Source of the DNA: Mantis religiosa
Taxonomy: Eukaryota > Arthropoda > Insecta > Mantodea > Mantidae
Reading direction: 5' to 3'
Assembly (NCBI GenBank): GCA_030765055.1
Contig: CM060955.1
Coordinates: 153,388,506 to 153,452,505, forward strand
DNA length: 64,000 bases
Shown here: in pieces, positions 1-10,732 of the stretch
How positions within the stretch are numbered: the first letter of the stretch is position 1
Layout: each line of letters starts with the position of its first letter
Program-made: the position numbers and the translations under genes
The notes under the pieces: model-generated
Told to the model about the DNA's origin: nothing
Seen by the model: the letters and a program-made list of their open reading frames with translations, nothing else
Databases searched by the model: none

Positions 1-43
1 CAATAGAAAGGAGCGCCGTGTAGACTTCATACTTTGACATTAA
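1..43 (+). pseudogene. End of hAT/ZMYM-like remnant, copy 1
   Basis: The first 43 bases match the last codons of the hAT/ZMYM-like remnant that ends near 34369 and of its third copy ending near 45628. The frame here has an extra stop. The window therefore opens inside a duplicated segment. Confidence 0.55.
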
Positions 44-764
44 GTGAGACCGTAACCTTGTAGCACACTCCTAATTTTATGCAGCACTCGCCACTCTGTA
101 TAGTTGCTTTTCATTAGTTCATTGTGACTCCATTTTATGTCTCCTTTATTACACTGTCTCAGTAAATCCTTAGAGTGAGGCGATTTCAAAAAACTTCTTC
201 AGTGGTAGCGAATCTATTAAAATCAATAATATTAAAAGCTACAGCCAAAATTAATTTTGTAAATATTATACAGCATATTAAAAATGAGAATATAATGCAC
301 AATGAAAGAATCCGAAATAAAAAGTATTTAATGAAACCCTAGTCTTTATTCAAATAAAAGTGTACATGCAGCAGGCTTTGTACCTTAAAGAGCATCAATA
401 AACAAATAAAGAAGAAGAAACAGAGGTGGGCCTAAAGTAAGTTTTATAACAAGTAAAGTTAACAGGTGTAGTAAGATTTTGTGTATCCCTAACCATTTCC
501 GAGTTGTGACAAGTGATGCCGCACGTGGCCATTTCCTGTAAATTACACATATGTACTCCGTTTGTCATACAAATATCTTATTCAAAATTTCCTGAAAAGT
601 TTCCGTTTAGGTGTAATTGTGCTATTGTGAGGTGTCCTTAAAAATTGTAATGGGTTATGTTTGAAGATGCTGAAGATAGGCATATGTATTTGGTATTTCC
701 CTGACTTTACACATTTGAAATATACGGAACAAAATTTATTTTCTTTTTTGATTCAGGAGATCCG

Positions 765-799
<35 letters not shown>

Positions 800-816
800 C
801 CTTTCCAATTTTGACA
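44..816 (+). repeat. Segment X, copy 1 (includes an A-type module)
   Basis: Noncoding. It aligns along its length with 34370-35184 and 45629-46420, including the A-type stretch around 330-430 (a run resembling AACCTAGTCTTTATT followed by AAATAAAGAAGAAG). All three copies lie just upstream of a B block. Confidence 0.75.
769..797. repeat. (TA)n microsatellite
   Basis: About 14 TA units. The matching position in the second copy of segment X carries a longer TA run (35048-35088). The third copy near 46.3 kb has no such expansion. Confidence 0.9.
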
Positions 817-1080
817 TTTAATTTTTAGCTAGGATGCAATCTCTCCTCTACCTACTATACATGTGACACTTAACACTAAAAAGAGAACGCCAAGAAGAAA
901 AACAGTACCAAACTGCATTTCAAATGTCCCGCGTGTTACCCGAGTAGCTGCGACTACAGCGAAAACAGCGGAAGTCTTATGTAACACGAAGTACGATGTT
1001 ACAGATGGCGCGCAAGATCTAATTGTTAGGTATATTATTTGCAAGTAAGATGTAAATGCGCAAAATAAATATTTCATAAT
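817..1080 (+). repeat. Core block B1 (3-prime truncated)
   Basis: First of 21 core blocks. It has the shared landmarks AGAAAAAC, CCCGCGTGTT, GAGTAGCTG and GACTACAGCGA, then diverges near 1040 into sequence shared only with 36140-36230. Small open frames on both strands here are not kept in other copies. Confidence 0.85.
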
Positions 1081-2465
1081 ATATTCATTTATAGTTATTT
1101 TTTAAAATTCATATAGCCCTCTTATAATGTTTTACATGCAGAAGCATTATAAATTCATTATTCCTGAAATAAAGAGGTATATTTACTTTTTAACGATCAT
1201 CATCTCAACGATGGCAGAAACTGAAAGTATAAAATCAGTAGAAGCCGAGTATGTATCTTGTTTTGGTGATGTACTGTGATGATCCACAGGAGCATTAGTA
1301 ATGCACTACAAAGCTTTCTTCTTCATTTATACAGCAACTTACTGTGGCATATTTCTTAAAGTATGGAGCTTCACTTCAATATCAGTGCAAACTTTAAGAA
1401 AAACTTTGAGGTCTTCTATGACCAACATGTGCATATGTTCAGGAGATGTGAAGTTATTTTAGGCAGTTCACTGAATATATTGTTGGTTTTGTGTAAGTAG
1501 CGTTAAATTATTCATGTTTGAGTCATAAAAAAGGGCAACATAAGAAAAGTAGTTGCAGTTTAAATTCCTTAAAAAGAACTATCATAAACTACAGCTATTC
1601 TGTAACTGTCATTTAGCTTCGATATGTTTATGCGTAATAACATTAAGCCAAAATAAACATCTGAATATCACTATGTGATTTCCTCACTGTTTCAGCTTTG
1701 TCCATTCATGAACATGAACATGAAATTAAAGTTAGTTAAATCTCATAATTTACACAATATTAGATAATGTATCTGCCAATGTTTTTGCCATGGTATACAA
1801 CTTAACGTTAACAAACTTAACTCCGTGACGCTCTTCGTAACAACAAAAAGTACAAACAACTGAATAACGAGATGCAGAAAGGCCTGCTTGCCATCTGGTA
1901 AGTGCTGCCACATGTTTGTAGTGAGAACTGTCCGAAACCAGGCTCTAGGCAATACCATACGACCTTCCCCTTACAAATTACAGTTCTAATGTTTACAAAA
2001 CTCAATATACACCGACAATGAGTATTGTGTTCAAAACAAAGCTCTTATAATTTCTAGAAATTCAACTCTTGATTTTATCCTTCATTCTAATTTTGCTTAT
2101 TAATTCATAATTTTTTAGTCCTATAAGGCGCTATAATGACCCAAATGATTCGTCCAGTTACGTAACCCTATTAATAACAAGTTTTGAAAAGTTGTTGATA
2201 AAAACTCTTCTACTTATAAACATACAACTGGAAAGTTGAGTAGCATAACCAAGAGTCCATTAGTGAGACTTTGTCTTTCTCTTACCTTTTCTGTGTTGTA
2301 CCAAGTAACGGAGAACTAAAACGACCTCTAAGCCCTTTCTCTGCAAATTAAACATATGTACCTCGTTTGTCATAAAAAATATTTTAAACATTTAAAATAT
2401 GAGTACAAACTTATAAGATCTGCTTTTAAAAATTCAAAATCGTAGAAAATATTTTTCGTTAAGTG
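1081..2465 (+). repeat. Segment Y, copy 1
   Basis: No gene seen. 1081-1735 matches 36190-36860, and 2010-2465 matches 37740-38130. In the second copy these two parts are separated by a SINE and an LTR insertion. The minus-strand open frames at 1743-2005 are short and have no recognisable domain. Confidence 0.7.
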
Positions 2466-2958
2466 TGTAACAGTATTTTTGGGTTCGCAGGAAATAAGAA
2501 TTTATAAAATATATGTAGTTGTGTAATTGGCCGAAGTAGTAGTGGTGTGACGTGGTATGATGTGATGTGGTGACGTGCTATTGGATCGGCCAATCACAGA
2601 ATTGAGAAGTAACGATAGTTACGGGAATTCAATAAACTTTAAGAGACAGATATGTTCTTCAATCTTGTTAAATTACGAGAATTCAATTATCTTGAGGAGA
2701 GTGATATGTTCTTCAGTCTTGTTTAGTGAAGATATAACAAAATAAGAATTCATCAAAATAATTTGACTTCTTTATTCCGAAAAACGCCTTGAAACACATG
2801 TCTCATGACTTATTTAGAATTCGATTGATACTTCAAAATAATCATGGAAGTGAACGTATGAACATAATTTTGGAGCTGATGGCGTGGATACCTTGTACAA
2901 GAGGATCCAAGAAAGAAATCGGAATTAACTACGAATAGTTAAAGAAATTTATGTTACA
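2466..2958. mobile_element. Solo LTR, 493 bp, with 4-bp target duplication
   Basis: Begins TGTAAC and ends GTTACA, a 6-bp terminal inverted repeat with TG...CA ends. It is flanked by AGTG at 2462-2465 and 2959-2962. The related sequences at about 23162-23180 and 38108-38130 run straight through this point without the 493 bp, so they act as empty sites. An AATAAA lies near 2630. Two similar stretches of about 55 bp (near 2622-2675 and 2678-2730) form an internal tandem duplication. There is no internal coding region, as expected for a solo LTR left by LTR-LTR recombination. The 4-bp duplication would fit Ty3/Gypsy-type integration. Family not identified. Confidence 0.75.
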
Positions 2959-2962
2959 AGTG

Positions 2963-3139
2963 TTATTGTGTTATTTCCAGATTTCCGTTAAAATCCCCCT
3001 CTGTGATTCTTGTAATTCTTGAGAACACCTAACATTTTTACCACTTTGTTATTTACCTGGCATCTCAGTTTTTACTCTTGAGAAGAGACTATAGTTTAGA
3101 TTCAGGTGATCCTGAAATATAAATCTGCAGTGCAATCTT
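2963..3139 (+). repeat. 5-prime flank of B2
   Basis: Shared with 23175-23335 and 38115-38288. Noncoding. Confidence 0.65.
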
Positions 3140-3590
3140 TACATTTAGTTTTGGGTGGTCTGCAATTTCTTCCATTTTCATTTTCAGCTTCTCCTCTTAT
3201 GTAATACATAACACCAAAAAGATAAGGTCAGGAAGAAAATCAAACAAACAAGCAAACAACCTGTAGTTCAAATGTTCCGCCTGTTTCCTGAGTAGCTGTG
3301 ACTACAGCGACATTCAGTGGAAGTCTCATAAAACTCAAAGTACACGTAGGATGTTATAGATGAGGCGCAAGTTGTAATTGCTTCGTTTATAATAATATTT
3401 CTTAGCTATTATGTATCTTTTATAAAAATATCACAACTGCTGTTCTGGTTTTGGTTTAAATCATATTGCAAATGTGAACTATGGCAAATTGCCGCTATAC
3501 GATATACATTAATCATACACTGCAACAAGAAATATTGTGTTTTGGAACAAAATTCTGTAAAATTCTCTATAACCTCCAAAAATTGAACGG
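3140..3590 (+). repeat. Core block B2
   Basis: Full core block with landmarks GACTACAGCGACATTCAGTG and a 3-prime end close to a TCCAAAAATTGAAC-type run. Closest to B9 and B14 by shared variants and shared flanks. Confidence 0.85.
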
Positions 3591-4279
3591 TTTTCCTGTA
3601 TTTTTCATTTTAATTTTTGAGTCGTTCACTAATTTATTTGTGAGTAAAGCTAGCGCTGTTAATATATCACACATAGTTCTGATGTCAAATGAATAAAAAT
3701 TACTACTCTGATCTTTGGATGCAGAAGAGCTCTATACATTTCCGACGATCTTTCACGTAGTTCTCTTTTACAAATAATACAATATATTTGGCAGAAGACA
3801 TTCGTTCCATGAGAGACATTCTGTTTTGCCTTTACTTAGATTTATAATTTATAATATCTGTTAGCATGCGTGCGTGGAACTGAACATTCATATGAATTTT
3901 TCGTAGTTTATTTCGAACAATGTATTTCTAGAATTTAATTAAATCATTGCTGTAGTGGCAATACCTGACTTTTACAATTGTGTTGCACTTTAATTTTCTC
4001 AGCCGTGTTTGGAAATTCGGTTGTGCTTTTTAATGAGGCATAGGAAACTCGGTAGCATTTCTAAGTTTAGGAGCTGCTTCGGACACTCCATTGATTATTC
4101 AAATTCTGTATTCTTGAAGACCTTAGAAATTTAAGAAATGTAGTGGTTCTAACGAAGCAAAAATTCAACATCTCCGGGTATAAGTTTCTGTTTAAAAAAA
4201 ACTCAACTACTGGCACCTGAAGTATATCTGAAAATGTTTCTACACTGAAAAAAATATTTTGCGCAATTTTTAGTATTTA
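3591..4279 (+). repeat. Tail segment after B2
   Basis: Noncoding. Matches 38706-39425 over its whole length, 23760-23960 in its first part and 56830-57235 in its last part. The shared stretch near 4010-4050 reads GCCGTGTTTGGAAATT. Confidence 0.75.
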
Positions 4280-4770
4280 ACATATTCATTTAACTAATCC
4301 GGAATATACTAACATTCCCGCTGTCGTAAATGGAGCTACGGGAAGCATCACTTATAGTGTTGCCGAGGCATTGTTGTATCGCTAGAGCAGGCAACAGCCG
4401 GCGCGTGGGCGAGCGCTGAACGCTTGCCGAGAAAGAGAGAAAGAGACACAGATAGTCTGGAATTTCCCGTTGCATCGTGATTTTTATCGAACGGTTGATT
4501 AAATTCTACAACAATGTGCGGAGTGTTAGTTGCGAGTGAATTGTTATTTGTGTGTGTGTGTGTGTATGTGTGTGTGTGTGTGTGAGTGAGTGCAGCAGTG
4601 TAGTAATCTGCAGTGTACCACAGTGAATTGTTTAATTTGTTTACGTGTGGCTGGAATAAAGAGACGACCTTCAAGATTGCGTTTGTATAGTTTACATCAT
4701 TCTTCTCCTGTTATGGTTGTACAAAGCCCGTCTTTACTAAAATAAAGAGCATTTTAAATTTCTGCAACCA
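4280..4770 (+). repeat. LTR-like module D, copy 1
   Basis: Matches 39425-39860 and 57235-57680, and in its 3-prime third 14285-14400. Its second half resembles the 3-prime half of the LTR-like elements at 44350-44540 and 56540-56734: GACCTT, GTGTATGTTACGTCATTCTG, then AATAAA near 4740. I infer a diverged LTR relative. A (TG)n run sits inside this copy. Confidence 0.55.
4549..4584. repeat. (TG)n microsatellite
   Basis: About 18 TG units with one TA interruption. The copies at 39667 and 57485 have only 3-4 units, so the run expanded in this copy. It creates a spurious His/Thr-rich open frame on the minus strand. Confidence 0.9.
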
Positions 4771-5375
4771 AGATTTTGAATTCTAAGAACGCACAAAGTT
4801 ACAATATTTTTCTAGAAATTATTAAACATCTTGCTGAAGTATCAGATTTTAATTAACTCTTGCCTTTCTGTGTTGAGAAATAAATGTCACTTTTAAGATA
4901 TTTAACTAATTATAAACATTTTAATCTCCCATTTGTGTCTTTGATGTACGTTAATATATGTTAACTAATGACGTAATGGAAATAATTTCTGAAACAAATG
5001 TACCATGTACCATAAGAGAAGCAAATATGAATCATCGCATATTATAACAAAGAACCTGCATTGCTGTTAATGTTAACAATGGTGATGTAATAAAGTCTAC
5101 ACAAACAACTATGAAAAAATGGCACATAAGAACAGATATTAAGTAAAACACTTTCTACGCTTTGATAGAAAAAAGAATCGCTGCATTTTATCCACTATTT
5201 GGGTCAAATGATTTCAAATGTCACGTATAACACGTTTTGAATTTCTCCATAAATTTACTTGCACAACATTTTAACTCTAAAAATATGTGTTTACCTCTTA
5301 AACTAATGTTATGTTGCGCTACGTAGAAAAATAAATCGATTAGAAAAGCCGATTAGCAATAAGTAATACCATCCT
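4771..5375 (+). repeat. Segment E, copy 1
   Basis: Noncoding. Matches 14400-14935, 39860-40240 and 57680-58275. A recurrent palindromic run GTTAATGTTAACAATGGT lies near 5065. Confidence 0.7.
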
Positions 5376-5849
5376 ATGTACGGCAGCTGCAATCCCTTTA
5401 GTTGTAGGAATATGTACATTTCTTTTCGCAGCTCCAATTTCCTTGCAACATTTTATCTCTACTTAACAATCTTCCCTGACAGTAGAATGAATACAAATTC
5501 TGATTCCCTCGCCTTACCTTATTCCGCTTCGCCCGCTGCTGTGGTGGTTATTTTTGGAGGGTATCGATGTAAGGAAGTTTGCACTTTCTTATTGTACGAA
5601 TTTCTGGAGTAATTCCAATGCACATTCGTTATAAATCCATCTTAAACGAACTTCAAAAATAGCAAAATGCTAGGAATGGAGCAATTTCATACCTTCTTTG
5701 TGGAAAAGAAGTTTGTTTCACACTTAGACTGAAGAAACACGAAGATCGCCCCAACACAAAGCTACACTACTGCACCCTAGAGAGCATTTATGAAAAACTA
5801 ATCGGAGTCGACCGCCAATAGCAATCATCCGCGCTTTCCTTATATAAAC
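5376..5849 (+). repeat. Segment F, copy 1
   Basis: Matches 14940-15384. Parts also occur at 58280-58490, 55600-55930 and 9715-9860. The 78-codon frame at 5376-5612 is open, but related frames in other copies are disrupted, so I do not call it coding. Confidence 0.7.
5815..5848 (+). promoter_or_regulatory. Possible CCAAT/TATA pair upstream of B3
   Basis: CCAAT at 5815-5819 and TATATAAA at 5841-5848 lie just before block B3. The copy before B6 (near 15357) keeps CCAAT, but its TATA-like box is weakened to TTAAATAAA. Spacing is shorter than in typical pol II promoters. No transcript evidence. Confidence 0.25.
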
Positions 5850-6275
5850 ATTTAATATTTGAGTAGAATGCAATTTCTCCTTTAACTAAACTATGTAATG
5901 CTCTATACTAAAAGAAAACGTCAAGAAGAAAACTGATACAAACGTGTAGTTCAAATGTCCTGCGTGTTTCCTGAGGTACTGTGACTACAGCGACACGCAA
6001 TGGAAGTCTCGTGTAACATGAAGTACGCATAGGATATCATAGATGTCTCGCAAGTTGTAATTTCTATGTATATATCAATATGTCTTAGTTACTAATAATA
6101 ATTTTAAAAAGGCTTCAGAAGATGCATTCCTTTTCTCGTTTACACTAACTTGTAAATGTGAATGACAGTAAATTACAGAAATATCTTATACAATAATAAA
6201 TGTATACCAACAACAAGCGTTGTGTTTTGGAATTAAAGTTTCCCAAGTTATGTATAAGTTTCAAGAATTCAACCT
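5850..6275 (+). repeat. Core block B3
   Basis: Full core block: GAATGCAATTTCTCCTT at the start, GACTACAGCGACACGCAATG in the middle, TCAAGAATTCAAC at the end. Near-identical layout to B6, which has the same upstream F segment. Confidence 0.85.
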
Positions 6276-7014
6276 TTAATATCTATACTTCTTTCCCATT
6301 TATCTTTACTTGCTTTGGCAATCTGTTAATATGCCGTAGGTACCTTGTTCTTCTAAAAGGCACATAAAAACTTTTGGCGTTTGGAGACAACGTTGCTGTA
6401 TTGATGTTTTTAGCTGTAGGCATTCTTGGCATTAGAGATATACTAGTTTTTCCTTTCTTAAATTTACAATTAAAACATCTTGTTAGATCTGTATGTACTA
6501 CTGAACAATCACATGAACCTTCGGAAATTCCTATGGCTTGACACCTTTGTAAAGTTAAAAGTTAGTTACTTAAAGAAAACCTAATCTTCATTTAAATAAA
6601 CTTTAAAGACAGCTGAGGTTTACATAAGATTCTTACTTTCAACAGCGTCTATAAAGAAGCAAAGAAGAAGAAATCGAAGTAGACCTTGAGCTAAAATCAA
6701 ATAATTCAACGGTGTTCGCTACCTGGAAATGTTGTTTACCTTGTGTGGCCTATACACAAAATATAATGACAACCTCTAATTTAATATAGATAATGATAAA
6801 TTCAAACAAATAACAAGGAATATCAACGAATTACTTCACACCACAATAATAAAAATATATTTGACAAACTGTTTATTATAACAAGATCTACATTTTCTCT
6901 TATCTCTTACACTTTATTAGTTATATAGATGACAGAGAGAATAAAGAGCGATTCAGTGGTCTGCCGGGAAACATACGAGTCAGTTGGAGAATTTAATGTC
7001 ATGTCGGCATGTTG
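6276..7014 (+). repeat. Tail after B3, A module and linker
   Basis: The tail (6276-6560) matches 15816-16100 and 46856-47280. The A module follows (6565-6690), then a linker ending in GAGTCAGTTGGAGAATTTAA before the tRNA-like unit. No gene. Confidence 0.7.
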
Positions 7015-7088
7015 GCCATAGTAGCTCAGTGGCTTACAGCATCCACACGGACAGCGGCAGATCCTTGTTTCAAATGCCGGCTATAGCA
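7015..7088 (+). mobile_element. tRNA-like unit 1
   Basis: GCCATAG at the 5-prime end pairs with CTATAGC at the 3-prime end, with one G-T type wobble. Internal A box TAGCTCAGTGG and a degraded B box. Part of a seven-copy tRNA-like family in the window; a pseudo-tRNA or SINE head rather than a functional gene. Confidence 0.6.
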
Positions 7089-7979
7089 GTGAATTTTTCA
7101 GTCTGGCCCTACTCATTCAACGCTTCAGCTTTGTTGTATACAAAAACCTATATTGATCGGCAAAAAATATTATATCTTTGGAAAAGAGAAGTCGGCGAAA
7201 ACTTTTATAAGATCCAGGAATTCAACCTTTGATATATGCCCATCCAAAACTCGTTCTTCAGCTCAAATTGTTCGTGAACAACTATAACTACCACCTCGTT
7301 ACCTTAAAAATTAATTTAGTATTCTAATTTATCATATTCTTGTTTTAATAGATGCATGTAAACCTTCTTGGTGTAATAATTACTAACTGTGGTAACTACT
7401 CGGTTTCTTATTAATATAAGGATCAATTAATGGATCGCTCTAAAACTAGAATATGGGTCAGCCCTTTGTTCAGTAGTAAGTCACTTAATGAGACCTTAAA
7501 ATTATCTTATAGATCTTTCTCTCTCGTCTTACATCTTTGTAGATACAAACATATCTTGAAAATCCACCAATTTACTGTCATAGGGTAAGAAGTAAGGTAG
7601 CTCCTGGGTTGTTCAAAGCTTTATGTTTGCTCTATTCAGACGTAAAACATTAAGTCATTTCCAAGGATGAATGAAGTGAGTGAAATAATGCTCAAATCAG
7701 CCGAGACAATGTCAATGTAATGTCTTTAGGAAGAGCAATTAAAATCGGTCACGGAAAACTTCAAATATCTATTCTCTTGGCAATTCACTAACCCTTCGCT
7801 CAGTCCACTCAGGTTGGCATTGCTTTGATTTGACAGCCACAACCTATACCTATATGGAACTGCTCTTACACATTCAACATTGTCGAAAAAAATTTCTGAT
7901 TCACGGATATTGTGTTATTGGGATTTGTTTTTAGATTCAGGTTATACCAAAATACATATTTACACAGCCACCTTGACAC
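7089..7979 (+). repeat. Segment G, copy 1
   Basis: Noncoding. Matches 16573-17444, 24591-25444, 41517-42404, 48198-49089 and, in its last part, 58490-58764. It contains an old reversed piece resembling the SINE 3-prime region near 7640-7710. Confidence 0.75.
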
Positions 7980-8405
7980 TTAATTTTTGAGTGGAGTGCA
8001 ATTTCTTCTCTACCTAATATTCATATAAAACTTAACCCTAAAAGGAAAGCACCACGAGGAAAACTGGTACAAACCTACGGTTCAAATGTCCCACGTGATT
8101 CCTGAGTAGCTCTGACAACAGCGACACACAGTGGAAGACTCATGTAACGCAATGTACACGCAGAAGGCTATAGATGTCGCGGACGTTATCATTGCTATGT
8201 GTATACCGATATACCTTAGTTATTAAGAATTTTTACAGCACATTACAACATTGACTTTCTTTTCTATGTTTAAGTCATGCACTTTTGTGAACGATTGTAA
8301 ACTGAAGCTATATTGTACCTATAAACCAATATAGACCGAAAGGAAATTTCGAATTTTGGAACAAAAGTCTCCTAAACTTGTATAAGTAGCAGAAATTCAA
8401 CTCTT
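7980..8405 (+). repeat. Core block B4
   Basis: Full core block; GACAACAGCGACACACAGTG at 8110-8130. Same subtype as B7, B10, B15, B17 and B20, all preceded by segment G. Confidence 0.85.
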
Positions 8406-8734
8406 TTTCATTCATTATTGCGATTCCGTGTATAGCTTTCGATTTTGAATAACTGTAGCGCGGTATAAATGTGGCGTCCATATTTCAATAACCTTGGTCT
8501 TTCCAAATAAGATGCCGAACAGGCTACGGAAGAGTTGTGTACGTTATGACAATTTTTGGCAAAAATATTTGTACTATCAGACACATCCTAAGTCATTCCT
8601 TATTTTCCACATTCCTACGTAGCAGTTTTCGGAAATTCCTGTTTATTGTCATCCTTGTAACATTGGATTAAATGAGCACTGAGGCGGCAATATCTGTCGT
8701 TTAAGACTGTGTCTTAAACATCATCCTTCCTTAC
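8406..8734 (+). repeat. Tail after B4
   Basis: Matches the tails after B7, B10, B15, B17 and B20 (for example 25871-26160). It contains the shared runs AAATGTGG and GTCCACATTCCTACGTAG or close variants. Noncoding. Confidence 0.65.
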
Positions 8735-9330
8735 CGCTGTACTACCCGGTACGGTCCTTGCCATGACTGCGGAAGCTTCGGGCAGCGTCCCTTGGTCCGG
8801 GTAGGGTGGCACAACCAGATCAAGTCACCTGTAGTTGTCTCTTAAATGAGAATATAGTAATATAGCACTTACTTCTGATGATAAGAAATTAGTTAATTTA
8901 TAACATTAGATGTCATACTAAAATTATTAGATATAGCTAATACTTCTTCCCTTGGCTGTTGGCTTGCCTGTCGTATCGGGCCTTCCTGCGGTCACTTGCC
9001 ATCAGATGTTCTGACGAGCCATCTCAAGCATGTCGTGGAGACGGTCCACCAAGTTCTCCACATACTTGGTTGTTGGCGGTTTTGGGTCCGGGGGGCTTCC
9101 AAATGCTAGGTCACAAGGGAGGCATACTCTCGGCCGAACTGGCGTTAACGCAGTGGTGTCGTTCCTTGCCAAGCGGTAGGCCAGCAGGAACAGTGGTACC
9201 TAAACGTTACATTCCCCTCACGGCTGGCCACGCCCTTCCTGAGATGTTTCTCTAGGGTCTTGATGTACCTATCCACGATGCCTTCCGAATGCGGGTGTAA
9301 GGGTATTGTGCGGGTCTTGTTCACCCCAAG
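8735..9330 (-). pseudogene. Gypsy-type integrase remnant
   Basis: Read on the minus strand from high to low coordinates, the order is that of the C-terminal half of a Ty3/Gypsy integrase. First comes HPHSEGIVDRYIKTLEKHLRK. After a frameshift comes YRLARNDTTALTP, then LPCDLAFGSPPD, then a MASDRRKARYDRQAN-like stretch. After an insert of about 110 AT-rich bases (8835-8945) comes the GPY/F-type end GDLIWL...GPYRVV. The integrase core catalytic Asp residues lie upstream and are missing. At least two frameshifts and stops are present. The stretch is much more GC-rich than its surroundings, so it is probably a younger insertion. The 98-codon plus-strand frame here is its shadow. Confidence 0.85.
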
Positions 9331-9408
9331 TCCTCCAGTGCCTCCTTCATCAGGTTAAACTTTATTAACCATAGCGCCCACACAGATTTCGAGGTGTCAT
9401 TCTGGCTT
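9331..9408. repeat. Short repeat shared with 55 kb
   Basis: Contains AGCGCCCACACAGA, also at 55348-55361 in a similar context. No gene. Confidence 0.4.
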
Positions 9409-9470
9409 TTCTGGGCTCATTTCACCCATTTCATCATTGCCCGACATGATTTAACATTGGACGATATAAA
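9409..9470 (+). mobile_element. SINE 3-prime fragment
   Basis: Resembles the 3-prime end of the tRNA-headed SINE at 36952-37193: CATTTCACCCATTTCAT, then a degraded CCGATATGA and TTGGAGGACGTAAA. The head is absent. Confidence 0.6.
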
Positions 9471-9556
9471 TAATAATATTGTATTCCCCGCCTTACCTCA
9501 ATCCTTTTCGCCACCTATTCTTTCTCTCTTTCTTTCTTTCCTTTTTTGTGTAATTT

Positions 9557-9666
9557 ACTGCTCTAACGTTGTCATATCGGACAATGAATGATATGGGTGA
9601 AATGATGCTCAAATGACGGAATCCCCTGAGCTTAGAGTTACCCGACAGGATAAGGGAAAACCAGGA
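9557..9666 (-). mobile_element. SINE fragment, minus strand
   Basis: Minus-strand copy of the same SINE family, with ATATCGGACAATGAATGA, AAATGATGCTCAAATGA and GAGTTACCCGACA in order. The tRNA head and poly-A tail are missing. Confidence 0.7.
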
Positions 9667-10120
9667 AAGAAACATCCAGACAACTCACCTTTGCCCATTT
9701 GAGCCACTCATTAACTATCATACCAAGAAGGAATATTATGGACGTAAGAAAGTTTGTTTTCATAATGTAGAAGTTTTTGAGCAATCTCAATGCACATTCG
9801 TGTTGTTTATCTCCGCCCGACGCCATCCGTCCCTTATCGCTCCAGCGCCGCGCTTTCGTAAATCATGGATTTACGACAATAATATGAGGAAATCGCACAA
9901 ATCATGCGCAATGATGTCAGTAGGGGGAAGTAGTAAACAGGCTCTCAGCATCAGGCCAAGCGTGCTCCTCCTGGAAAAATGCCTTACAAATGGAAATCCG
10001 TCAACTTAAGAAGCACAGATCTATACAGCTTGATTATCAAGTTAAGTAGTTACGTTTCTTTTACCCAATTAATGTTCTATACTCAGGCCATCTCCTGACC
10101 TGGCATTTAATTTAGTAAAA
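9667..10120. repeat. Mosaic with a piece of segment F
   Basis: About 9715-9860 resembles segment F (CAATGCACATTCGT). The rest shows no recognisable gene or element. Confidence 0.4.
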
Positions 10121-10732
10121 ACAGTCTTTTGTTCAGTGATGCGAGTACTGATAGTGTTTTGTCTTTGTTTCTATCCAGTGACACATTTGTGGTTAAAACA
10201 TTTATTAAAATATCCTGATGATGGTAGAGATGTGATATATGGTATTCTCCAGGATCTTCGCAGTTTAACAGATTTATTGGTTCCAATGAACGAGAATCTT
10301 CAAAAAGTCGCTGTTTGAGTTGATCTTTAAACAACAAACTCTGCCTACTGTCTGAATTCTATCACAACATGTTTCTACCGTGAAAAGAAATAATTTATGC
10401 CACTTTTAGTCGTTAATATGTTCACGTAACAAATTCAGAAGACTTAAACAGTCCAATTGCCGTAAATGGCGATGAAGGAAGTATCACTTATATGTTTCTA
10501 GAGATTATTTTATATTTTGGTTAAATAAGATCGTTTAATTAAATCTTGTTTTTCTGAGTAAAGAAATAAATGTAGTTCTCTGAGAACTAACTAAATTATA
10601 AAAGCTCTAGGTCACACATTTGTCTCTTTGATGTAGGTTAACGCAGGTTAAGTAATTACCTCATTAAAAGAAGTTCTGAAAAAATGTATCAAGTACCATA
10701 AATGAAGCAAACTTTGACATTCATATATTATA
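10121..10732 (+). repeat. Tail segment of short-subfamily type
   Basis: Matches parts of 20300-20830, 50815-51060 and 52730-53200, including TCTCCAGGATCTTCGCAGTT near 10246. Noncoding. Confidence 0.65.

Noticed and set aside
3481..3696. 71-codon plus frame spanning B2 and its tail
   Set aside because: Not open in the sister copies at 23.6 and 38.6 kb.
4348..4674. His/Thr-rich 108-codon frame
   Set aside because: Produced by the (TG)n microsatellite read in reverse; absent from the other D copies.
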